Positions 1 through 5,041 of a stretch of DNA of 5,041 nt are shown piece after piece; within the stretch, counting starts at the first letter, position 1; each line of letters opens with the position of its first letter. The position numbers and the translations under genes were made by a program. Source of the stretch: Ignavibacteria bacterium (lineage in GTDB: Bacteria; Bacteroidota; Ignavibacteria; Ignavibacteriales; Ignavibacteriaceae); NCBI GenBank assembly GCA_029863735.1, contig JAOTUT010000160.1:1-5041 (forward strand). The letters are read 5' to 3'. The notes beneath the pieces were generated by a model that made no database searches, had not been told where the DNA came from, and worked only from the letters and a program-made list of their open reading frames with translations.

Positions 1-1924
1 TAGATTCGTTTCTGATTTCTGACATAATCATTTTATCAGATTTCTTCCTATCATGAGTAGGAACGAGCTTGACAAGAATATTAGCTTTAGTAACCGGATC
101 GTTTCCTGATCCGATAGTTGTAAGAATGAGTTTTACTTCTGGTTTTTCTTTAAGTATAGTTTCAACTTTTTCGCAGATTAAACTTGTCTGTTCAAGCGAA
201 CTTCCCGGCGAGGCATTAACAACAACATTAAACTGACTTTGATCACTTTCAGGGAAAAATTGTGATCCGAGCATTCCCATTATTAAAAAGCTTACCACAA
301 AAATCCCAATCGATCCGAATACAATTGTTTTTCTATGGGTTAAAGACCAATGTAATGCCTTCTCATACTTTCTGCTCATCAACTCAAAGAAATGATTAAA
401 GTAGTAAAGCAGTTTATTTAAAATATTTCCTTCTTTAGATAAAGCTTCATCTTCTCTGCGCAGCCATTTTGAGGAGAGCATGGGTGTTAAAGTGAAAGCT
501 ACAAATAACGAAACCAGAACAGCTGCGGATATGGTAATACCAAATTCATAAAAGAATCTGCCAACGATTCCCGGCATAAACGCTACCGGAACAAATACGG
601 CAACAATTGTAAAGGTTGTGGCCATTACCGCAAGCCCAATTTCTTCTGAAGCTGATTTTGCAGCTTCCATTGGTGTTTCCCCCAGAGCCATGTGCCTGTA
701 AATATTTTCTATCACCACTATTGCATCATCTATTAATAAACCGACCGCAAGCGAAAGGGCAAGTAAAGACATCATGTTAAGCGTGAAGCTAAGCGCAAAC
801 ATTAAAATAAAACTTGCGATAATTGACGTCGGCAAGGCTAATCCACTTATTACAGTTGCTCTGAAGTTGGCTAAGAATAGATAAATAACTAATACTGCTA
901 ACAAACCGCCATAAAAAATATCAAACAGTACATCATTTATTGAATCTTCAATAAAAATGCTGTTGTCTTGTGCAACGTTTATTGTTACTCCTGCAGGGAT
1001 TTCTTCCTGCATTTTTTCAACTTGATTGTTAACAGCATGTGCAACCTCTACTGTATTACTTCCGGATTGTTTTATGATATTCAACCCAACTGCAATTTTA
1101 CCATTAGTCCGTGCTAAACTCGTTTGTTCTTCAACTCCATCCATTACATCTGCAACATCTGAAAGATGAACTGGTCTACCCATAGGTGTAGCAACAATAA
1201 TTTTTTCAAAATCTTTTACAGTTTTATACTTGCCCATAGTTCTAACAAGAAGCTGACGTGAGCCTTCAGTAAGATTGCCACCAGGAATTTCAACGTTCTG
1301 CAAGCCGACGTTGATGATTACATCCTGAATTGAAATATTATATGCTCTTAATTTTGCAGCATCAACTTCAATCTGAATTTCTCTCTCAGCACCACCAACC
1401 AATTGTACAGCACCAACACCGGGAATATTTTCCATTCTTTTCTTTACAACATCTTTAGTGAATGTTGTAATTTCTTTATCAGTCATATTACCGGAAACAG
1501 TTAGATTCATAATTGGAAAACTTGCCGGGTCATATCGTTGTATAACCGGATCTTCAATCTCGTTAGGTAATTGAGCACGTATAGCCGCAATTTTTTCACG
1601 CACATCCTGTGCAGCATCTTTACCATTTATTTCAAGCTTGAATGCTATAATAACAAGTGAAACATTTTCCTGTGAAGTAGATTGAATATAATCAACACCT
1701 TCTACAGGATTGACTGCGTCCTCTATAATCTTTGTCACATCGGTTTCTATTTGTTCAGGTCCGGCGCCAGGTAAAACGGTTGTGATTACAACAAAAGGAA
1801 TATCAACATTGGGGTACAGATCAACATTTAGCTTCATATAAGAAAACAACCCAAGCACAACCAAGGACAAAATCATCATCGTTGCAAAAACGGGGCGTCT
1901 TATCGACACATCAGCTAATTTCAT
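1..1924 (-). CDS. RND-family efflux pump, inner-membrane permease (AcrB/MexB-like), partial: N-terminal 641 residues
   Basis: This is the proton-driven inner-membrane pump of a tripartite efflux system. The frame is open from the ATG at 1924 to the window edge, giving 641 codons plus one base. Family members are usually about 1,030-1,060 residues, so roughly the last 40% lies outside. The start MKLADVSIRRPVFATMMI is the classic RND N-terminus, with TM1 at about residues 11-30. A periplasmic porter domain follows (about 31-333), including LPGAGPEQIE and the IPGGNLTEG segment. TM2-TM6 lie at about 334-352, 359-378, 385-405, 431-449 and 463-481. TM7 is at about 533-552, and the second periplasmic domain begins with SQFFPESDQSQF. 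TM4 reads GLLIDDAIVVIEN; D399 and D400 match the proton-relay pair D407/D408 of AcrB. That Asp pair favours a drug/amphiphile (HAE-type) exporter over a metal (CusA-type) pump; this is inference and the substrate is unknown. The gene lies 36 bases after the adaptor and has no strong Shine-Dalgarno (only a GGA about 10 bases upstream). Confidence 0.96.
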   Translation of the reverse strand, partial: MKLADVSIRRPVFATMMILSLVVLGLFSYMKLNVDLYPNVDIPFVVITTVLPGAGPEQIETDVTKIIEDAVNPVEGVDYIQSTSQENVSLVIIAFKLEINGKDAAQDVREKIAAIRAQLPNEIEDPVIQRYDPASFPIMNLTVSGNMTDKEITTFTKDVVKKRMENIPGVGAVQLVGGAEREIQIEVDAAKLRAYNISIQDVIINVGLQNVEIPGGNLTEGSRQLLVRTMGKYKTVKDFEKIIVATPMGRPVHLSDVADVMDGVEEQTSLARTNGKIAVGLNIIKQSGSNTVEVAHAVNNQVEKMQEEIPAGVTINVAQDNSIFIEDSINDVLFDIFYGGLLAVLVIYLFLANFRATVISGLALPTSIIASFILMFALSFTLNMMSLLALSLAVGLLIDDAIVVIENIYRHMALGETPMEAAKSASEEIGLAVMATTFTIVAVFVPVAFMPGIVGRFFYEFGITISAAVLVSLFVAFTLTPMLSSKWLRREDEALSKEGNILNKLLYYFNHFFELMSRKYEKALHWSLTHRKTIVFGSIGIFVVSFLIMGMLGSQFFPESDQSQFNVVVNASPGSSLEQTSLICEKVETILKEKPEVKLILTTIGSGNDPVTKANILVKLVPTHDRKKSDKMIMSEIRNES

Positions 1925-1960
1925 TTTTCAATCCGAATTTCTTATTAAATAATCTTTCTA

Positions 1961-3022
1961 TTATTTATTTGATACAATTACTACTGTACCATCTTTTAAA
2001 TTGTTCATACCAAGAGTTACAATTTCATCTGCTGCTTTTAATCCTGATAGTATTTCTACAAAGTTACCATCATTGATTCCCATAGTGACAGGTGTGAATA
2101 GAGCGCTACCATCATTAATTACATATACTCCATCAATTTTGCTTTCCTTGATAATTGAAGCAAGTGGAATTACAAGTGCATCTTTTCTGGTTTTCATATT
2201 CACAGCTACACGACAGAACATCCCTGGTTTAAACCATTTGTCCCGGGTGTTCGTAAACACCGCCTGTATTTCAAATGTGCGTGATTGAATATTTGCAGAT
2301 TCAGAAAGCTGGACAATCTTGCCAGTTTGAATTACTTCAGGATTCATCTCTGAATATATTTGAGCTGATTGCCCGACATAAAAACTTGGTATATCAACTT
2401 CGCCAACGTTAAATACGACTTTCATTCTACCAATTTTAGCTACAGTTGCCATCGGAAGTTGTGGATTTGCCAAATCGCCAATGTTTACATTTATCGCAGT
2501 TACAATACCTGAAAGGGGAGAAGTTATTTCAACCATACTTCTAGCTGCATCAAAATTTGCTTTGGCAACTTCATACTGAGTTTCAGCTGCATCAAATGCC
2601 TGCTGAGACACAGCGCCTACTTTTATCAGGTTCTGCATTCTTGCAAGATTCTTTTGTGCATTAAGATATGCTGCCTGGGCCTGATAGAATTGTGATTGTG
2701 CACCACTCTTATCCAATTCAATCAACATATCACCGGCTTTAACATAATCTCCAACCCTTGGATTGATGTTCATTATCCTTTCAGCAATCTTAGCAATAAT
2801 ATTTGCTTGTTCTTCACCTTTCAATGTACCTGAGAAAGCTTTCGAAATTATTAATTCCTTTGTTTCAACAGAATAAGTTTCAACTGATACTGTATCCGTA
2901 TACTTAGTTTTATCAGTAGAGTTATCTTCTGGATTTTCGTTACAAGATAGTATGAGAATAAACGTTAGTCCGAAAATGATCACGAATACTGGCTTAAAAC
3001 AACTTTGAAATATTTTTTTCAT
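1961..3022 (-). CDS. Efflux RND periplasmic adaptor (membrane-fusion protein), lipoprotein
   Basis: This 353-residue protein is the periplasmic adaptor joining the RND pump to the outer-membrane channel. Residues 11-26 are a hydrophobic signal segment ending in the lipobox-like ILSC, so C27 is the probable lipidation site and anchors the protein to a membrane, as in AcrA/MexA. The usual order of parts follows. The first lipoyl half-motif is at about 64-104 (NPRVGDYVKAGDMLIELD). An alpha-helical hairpin, rich in Ala and Gln, spans about 107-163 and should contact the channel. The second lipoyl half is at about 166-196 (SPLSGIVTAINVNIGDL). A beta-barrel spans about 199-275 and contains KPGM at 265-268, and a membrane-proximal domain spans about 280-350. 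The length is normal for the family. The start is supported by an AGGAGA Shine-Dalgarno 10 bases upstream of the ATG. The gene sits 37 bases after the channel gene and 36 before the pump, so it is the middle gene of the operon. Nothing looks truncated. Confidence 0.95.
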   Translation of the reverse strand: MKKIFQSCFKPVFVIIFGLTFILILSCNENPEDNSTDKTKYTDTVSVETYSVETKELIISKAFSGTLKGEEQANIIAKIAERIMNINPRVGDYVKAGDMLIELDKSGAQSQFYQAQAAYLNAQKNLARMQNLIKVGAVSQQAFDAAETQYEVAKANFDAARSMVEITSPLSGIVTAINVNIGDLANPQLPMATVAKIGRMKVVFNVGEVDIPSFYVGQSAQIYSEMNPEVIQTGKIVQLSESANIQSRTFEIQAVFTNTRDKWFKPGMFCRVAVNMKTRKDALVIPLASIIKESKIDGVYVINDGSALFTPVTMGINDGNFVEILSGLKAADEIVTLGMNNLKDGTVVIVSNK

Positions 3023-3032
3023 AAATAATTAT

Positions 3033-3038
3033 TCTCCT
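3033..3038 (-). promoter_or_regulatory. Ribosome binding site of the adaptor gene
   Basis: The minus strand reads AGGAGA, followed by 10 bases and then the ATG at 3022. It is the only strong Shine-Dalgarno in the operon. The channel gene has at best GTGAG before its ATG, and the pump gene only a stray GGA. This fixes the adaptor start and suggests that the adaptor is initiated independently of the upstream gene. Confidence 0.7.
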
Positions 3039-3059
3039 GCCTTCAAAAAAAATTAATTT

Positions 3060-4481
3060 TTAATTTTCATCTAAGTTAAAGTGAGTAAAATATTGTGGAT
3101 CAGTTCTGCCAAGCAGCTGATCAAGTTCGTATTTTGTAACCAGGTAAGAATAAATTGATTCAACTCTGTTCAGCCTTGCTTGACTGAGCTCCTGGTTTGA
3201 GTTTCTTAATTCAAGTTGACTTCCCGCACCCTCCTGATACCTTACCTCTGCGATGGTGTATGCTTTTTCTGCTAATTGCACGGTTCTTTCCTGTACTTCC
3301 ACAAGCGATTTAACCCTTAAAAGTTCCTGTACCTTAGATTTCACTTCGAATGTAGTATAATCTTTCAGTTGTAATAATTGTTCTTCAGTTTGCTTGTAAG
3401 TTATTGTTGATTGTTCAACTTTGTTTTTAGTACGGTTGCCTTCCCAAAGATTAATAGATAAGTTAAGTCCTATAGTTGAATAAGAATAGTTCTGATAATT
3501 CCAGTCATCAGAGGAGCCGGCATAGGAATAATTGGCGAATCCTGCAAGAGTGGGCCAGTATCTCGACACATCCAGTTGAATAAAAGCTTCGTCCACCTGT
3601 TTCTTCAAATCAAGAGATTTAATGTTGAAATTAGAATCCATTGCCTCCTGGATCAGTTCATTCTCATTAATTTGATCTAATGGTTCCAGAACAATTTCAC
3701 CTGATACATCAACTTCTTCGCTCTGATCAATTCCAAGAGTAATTTTAAATCCATCTTTTGTAGATTTTAATACGTTCTCTGCTCTTAAAACAATAGGTCT
3801 TATATTTTCAACCTGAACCTCCGCCTGCAGCATATCAAATTCAGATACCATTCCTTCGCTATACAAAGCTTTTACGTTCTTAAAATTTTCCTCTGAATTT
3901 GTAAAGCTTGAATATGTAATATCCAGGACTGCTTTAGCAAGCAGCACATTATAGAACGCCTTTTGTACAGAGAGAACAGTTTGTGAAACCGTGTTCTGCA
4001 ACTCTGACTTTGCGAGTTCATAGTATGTTTGGGATGCACCGATACCTTCAAATACCGCAGAGCTGAATATAATTTGTGTTAAAGTTAATGATGCTTCATA
4101 ATTGTTACTTTGCACAAAAGACTGAAGCTTTGTCTGAACCGGGGGAAGTTTGCTGTCATCTCGCGGTATTACATTCTCCTCAAACAAAATATTGTAAGTC
4201 GCGCTAGTTAATAAAGCTTCAAAATCCGGAAAAGGCGTTTTTGGTTTCTCGAGAAAATGAGAAAAGTTTGCTGACGCATCAATACTGGGCATTGCATAAC
4301 CATATGCTTCATTAACCGCCGCCTGAGATTTCTTTGTATTAAGAACAGAAATATTAATATCCCGGTTATTTGAAATTGCGGTATTAATCGCTTCATCCAG
4401 AGTAAAAACTTTTCTCTGTGCAGATGCTAAGTGAGGCAGCAGAAGCAGAGTTAATAAAATAAATAATAAATCCTTTTTCAT
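3060..4481 (-). CDS. TolC-family outer-membrane efflux channel
   Basis: This 473-residue protein is the outer-membrane exit duct of the efflux system and would work as a trimer. Residues 1-21 form a standard Sec signal peptide (MKK, a leucine-rich core, then ASA before Q22). No lipobox cysteine is present, so it is TolC-like rather than a lipidated OprM type. The mature protein begins with FTLDEAINTAISNN, typical of the family. It shows the duplicated outer-membrane efflux repeat. In the first half, YSEGMVSEFDMLQAEVQVEN (about 207-226) runs into a long helix ending KITLGID. In the second, YQEGAGSQLELRNSNQELSQ (about 415-434) runs into a helix ending LDQLLGR. Amphipathic stretches at about 127-150 and 311-347 (alternating residues, NLSINLWEGNR) fit the beta-barrel strands. 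The length is normal. It is the first gene of the operon, 37 bases before the adaptor, with a 249-base control region in front. Its ATG overlaps the stop of a possible 22-codon upstream frame by one base. Confidence 0.95.
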   Translation of the reverse strand: MKKDLLFILLTLLLLPHLASAQRKVFTLDEAINTAISNNRDINISVLNTKKSQAAVNEAYGYAMPSIDASANFSHFLEKPKTPFPDFEALLTSATYNILFEENVIPRDDSKLPPVQTKLQSFVQSNNYEASLTLTQIIFSSAVFEGIGASQTYYELAKSELQNTVSQTVLSVQKAFYNVLLAKAVLDITYSSFTNSEENFKNVKALYSEGMVSEFDMLQAEVQVENIRPIVLRAENVLKSTKDGFKITLGIDQSEEVDVSGEIVLEPLDQINENELIQEAMDSNFNIKSLDLKKQVDEAFIQLDVSRYWPTLAGFANYSYAGSSDDWNYQNYSYSTIGLNLSINLWEGNRTKNKVEQSTITYKQTEEQLLQLKDYTTFEVKSKVQELLRVKSLVEVQERTVQLAEKAYTIAEVRYQEGAGSQLELRNSNQELSQARLNRVESIYSYLVTKYELDQLLGRTDPQYFTHFNLDEN

Positions 4482-4549
4482 TAGTAACTCACATTTGATT
4501 TAAATATTGAACAGAAGGTTGATGAAATGAGGAACTCGCTCATGATCAT
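4481..4549 (-). CDS. Possible 22-codon upstream leader ORF abutting the channel gene
   Basis: An ATG at 4549 (with a second in-frame ATG two codons later at 4543) opens a 22-codon frame. It begins MIMSEFLISS and ends SNVSY, and its TAA overlaps the channel ATG as TAATG. That arrangement is typical of translational coupling, and the channel gene has only a weak ribosome site of its own. Against it, no Shine-Dalgarno precedes this ATG, the peptide resembles nothing I know, and a 22-codon open frame arises easily by chance. Treat it as a candidate only. Confidence 0.18.
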   Translation of the reverse strand: MIMSEFLISSTFCSIFKSNVSY

Positions 4550-4611
4550 TGTTGCAGAAAAAAAATCTTTATTTGTGTAAAACTAATCAATCTATGGCTA
4601 ATTTATGAGTG

Positions 4612-4631
4612 CAAATCAATTACTTGATTTG
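4612..4631. promoter_or_regulatory. Operator-like perfect palindrome 1 (8-bp arms, 4-bp spacer)
   Basis: CAAATCAA (4612-4619) and TTGATTTG (4624-4631) are exact reverse complements around TTAC. A 20-bp palindrome with a short spacer is the usual footprint of a dimeric helix-turn-helix regulator such as those of the TetR or MarR families, which often control efflux operons. It lies between the candidate promoters and the channel gene, where a bound protein would block transcription. Its core half-site AATCAA recurs at 4585-4590, and TTGATT also occurs at 4495-4500. No regulator gene is in the window, so the operator role is inferred. Confidence 0.5.
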
Positions 4632-4654
4632 TGAAAATTAATTTTATTTCACAA
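4629..4654. promoter_or_regulatory. Operator-like palindrome 2 (8-bp arms, 10-bp AT spacer)
   Basis: TTGTGAAA (4629-4636) and TTTCACAA (4647-4654) are exact reverse complements separated by ten A/T bases. The element shares three bases (TTG, 4629-4631) with palindrome 1, and the two centres are 20 bp apart, close to two helical turns. The TGTGA/TCACA arms recall CRP/FNR-type half-sites, but the gap is too wide for a standard CRP site. It starts just downstream of the alternative -10 at 4665-4660, a typical repressor position. Confidence 0.45.
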
Positions 4655-4705
4655 CCAATATTATATGCAGTATGATTATTTATGTTTGACAAATATCACA
4701 TAAAT

Positions 4706-4734
4706 ATTAAATTTTTTTTACTGAGGGTTGTCAA
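4706..4734 (-). promoter_or_regulatory. Sigma70-like promoter for the efflux operon
   Basis: On the minus strand a perfect TTGACA (4734-4729) is followed by exactly 17 bases and TTTAAT (4711-4706), five of six matches to TATAAT. The spacer ends in eight A residues. Transcription would start near 4699 and give a leader of about 218 bases before the channel gene. The -35 overlaps the TGA stop of the small upstream ORF. A second possible -10, TATAAT at 4665-4660, has no matching -35 at normal spacing (TTGTCA lies 21 bases away). If the host is a true Bacteroidota, its principal sigma factor prefers a different consensus (TTTG / TAnnTTTG), and I see no good match to that here. Confidence 0.45.
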
Positions 4735-4988
4735 GGCCGCACAGTGAGAGATAATAATCTGCATTCTATCCTATTTTGCAACCCTGATAATTTTATGCTT
4801 AAACCTTCGATGTTGCAGTTTAAAACATCGAAGCTTGTTTGATACAGAAACGGCGTCCCGTCAATATTTACCGCCATTTTTGAGTTACCCCGCCAAAAAA
4901 ACTGAGATTCAAATCCTTCGGGTAAAAGGGATATTTCTGTCGAAATATTTACGAGTGAATAACTTAGGTATTCTTTCCCGAAACTCAC
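4731..4988 (-). CDS. Hypothetical small protein (85 residues from a GTG start), possibly 5'-frameshifted
   Basis: I do not recognise this product. The frame runs from a GTG at 4988 to a TGA at 4733-4731 and is open upstream to a TAA at 5030-5028. It has no signal peptide, clear membrane segment or familiar motif. It looks like a small soluble, beta-rich protein with two cysteines, aromatic residues in SQFFWRGNSK and a C-terminal half that alternates hydrophobic and polar residues. No Shine-Dalgarno precedes the GTG. An ATG at 5022-5020 opens a different frame that stops after seven codons. Dropping one A from the A6 run just after that ATG would join it to this ORF, giving a protein of about 96 residues starting MPKIIVANSQQVSFG. 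Codons such as CGG, GGG, CCG, TCG and ACG are commoner than in the efflux genes. It ends 249 bases before the channel gene and overlaps the promoter -35. A small gene, a decaying fragment or a chance ORF are all possible. Confidence 0.4.
   Translation of the reverse strand: MSFGKEYLSYSLVNISTEISLLPEGFESQFFWRGNSKMAVNIDGTPFLYQTSFDVLNCNIEGLSIKLSGLQNRIECRLLSLTVRP
4805..4833. repeat. Perfect 10-bp inverted repeat with 9-base loop
   Basis: CTTCGATGTT (4805-4814) and AACATCGAAG (4824-4833) are exact reverse complements around GCAGTTTAA. The stem would form a stable hairpin in RNA from either strand. No T-run follows on either side, so it is not a canonical terminator. It lies inside the small hypothetical ORF, where it encodes the segment FDVLNCNIEG. 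Confidence 0.6.
4931..4948. repeat. 7-bp inverted repeat with 4-base loop
   Basis: ATATTTC (4931-4937) and GAAATAT (4942-4948) are exact reverse complements around TGTC. It is a compact AT-rich hairpin near the 5' end of the small hypothetical ORF. Its length alone is not remarkable in AT-rich DNA. It is listed because it lies in a cluster of similar elements. Confidence 0.35.
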
Positions 4989-4990
4989 TT

Positions 4991-5006
4991 GTTGCGAATT
5001 AGCAAC
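4991..5006. repeat. Short palindrome just upstream of the GTG start of the small ORF
   Basis: GTTGC (4991-4995) and GCAAC (5002-5006) flank GAATTA, making a near-palindrome of 16 bases. It ends two bases before the GTG start codon of the small ORF, so as RNA it could mask that start, or as DNA it could be a protein site. The arms are only 5 bp, so chance is quite possible. Confidence 0.25.
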
Positions 5007-5041
5007 TATTATTTTTTGGCATATTATTTACATATGTTTTC

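Noticed and set aside
1882..2076. Plus-strand open frame of 64 codons
   Set aside because: It lies antisense across the pump start and the adaptor end. Its leucine/histidine-rich product has no motif, and it has no ribosome site.
2001..2288. Plus-strand open frame of 95 codons
   Set aside because: It is entirely antisense to the well-supported adaptor gene, and its composition is that of a shadow frame.
4208..4396. Minus-strand open frame of 62 codons
   Set aside because: It is an alternative frame inside the channel gene, which has strong family features in its own frame.
4629..4654. CRP/FNR binding site
   Set aside because: The TGTGA and TCACA arms are present but too far apart; the standard site has a 6-bp gap.
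4681..4702. TATGT...ACATA inverted repeat containing TTTGACAAA near the promoter
   Set aside because: The arms are only 4-5 bp with AT-rich spacing, expected by chance in this composition. It is much weaker than the two palindromes at 4612-4654.
4724..4785. AGGGTTG ... CAACCCT pairing at the end of the small ORF, considered as a terminator
   Set aside because: The arms are 7 bp but separated by about 45 bases. The A-run that follows on the minus strand is not a U-tract, so it does not fit an intrinsic terminator.
1..5041. CRISPR array, tRNA, rRNA, insertion sequence or attachment site
   Set aside because: I found no regularly spaced repeats, cloverleaf-like sequence, transposase frame or terminal inverted repeats anywhere in the window.

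Overview
The window is AT-rich, and every convincing gene lies on the minus strand. Its core is a three-gene tripartite RND-type efflux operon, read from high to low coordinates: a TolC-family outer-membrane channel (4481 to 3060), a lipoprotein membrane-fusion adaptor (3022 to 1961), and the N-terminal 641 residues of an AcrB/MexB-like inner-membrane RND pump that runs off the left edge (1924 to 1). The genes are separated by only 37 and 36 bases, so they are almost certainly co-transcribed. Two membranes are implied, so the host is Gram-negative. The base composition, the channel-adaptor-pump order and the style of the proteins suggest the Bacteroidota/Ignavibacteria/Chlorobi side of the tree, but there is no 16S or other marker here, so that is a guess.

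The three products should form one envelope-spanning machine. The pump uses the proton gradient, through an Asp-Asp pair in TM4 (D399/D400), to move substrate. The lipid-anchored adaptor bridges the periplasm, and the channel opens to the outside. The Asp-Asp TM4 motif resembles hydrophobe/amphiphile (drug, bile, solvent) exporters rather than heavy-metal RNDs. The actual substrate cannot be read from the sequence.

Upstream of the channel gene, 4482-4730 is a 249-base non-coding region that is unusually well structured. It holds a good sigma70-like promoter on the minus strand (TTGACA-N17-TTTAAT, 4734 to 4706). It also holds two adjoining perfect inverted repeats (4612-4631 and 4629-4654) whose centres lie exactly 20 bp apart. 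This looks like a tandem operator for a dimeric repressor. No regulator gene is visible in the window.

The right-hand 310 bases (4731-5041) carry one small minus-strand ORF of unknown function (85 codons from a GTG). It may be the frameshifted remainder of a slightly longer ORF that begins at an ATG at 5022. The stretch also contains several short inverted repeats, the best being a 10-bp perfect stem at 4805-4833. It could therefore be a small protein gene, a decaying gene or a structured non-coding region. Overall this is mainly an ordinary efflux operon. The parts that merit attention are the control region and the small upstream ORF.
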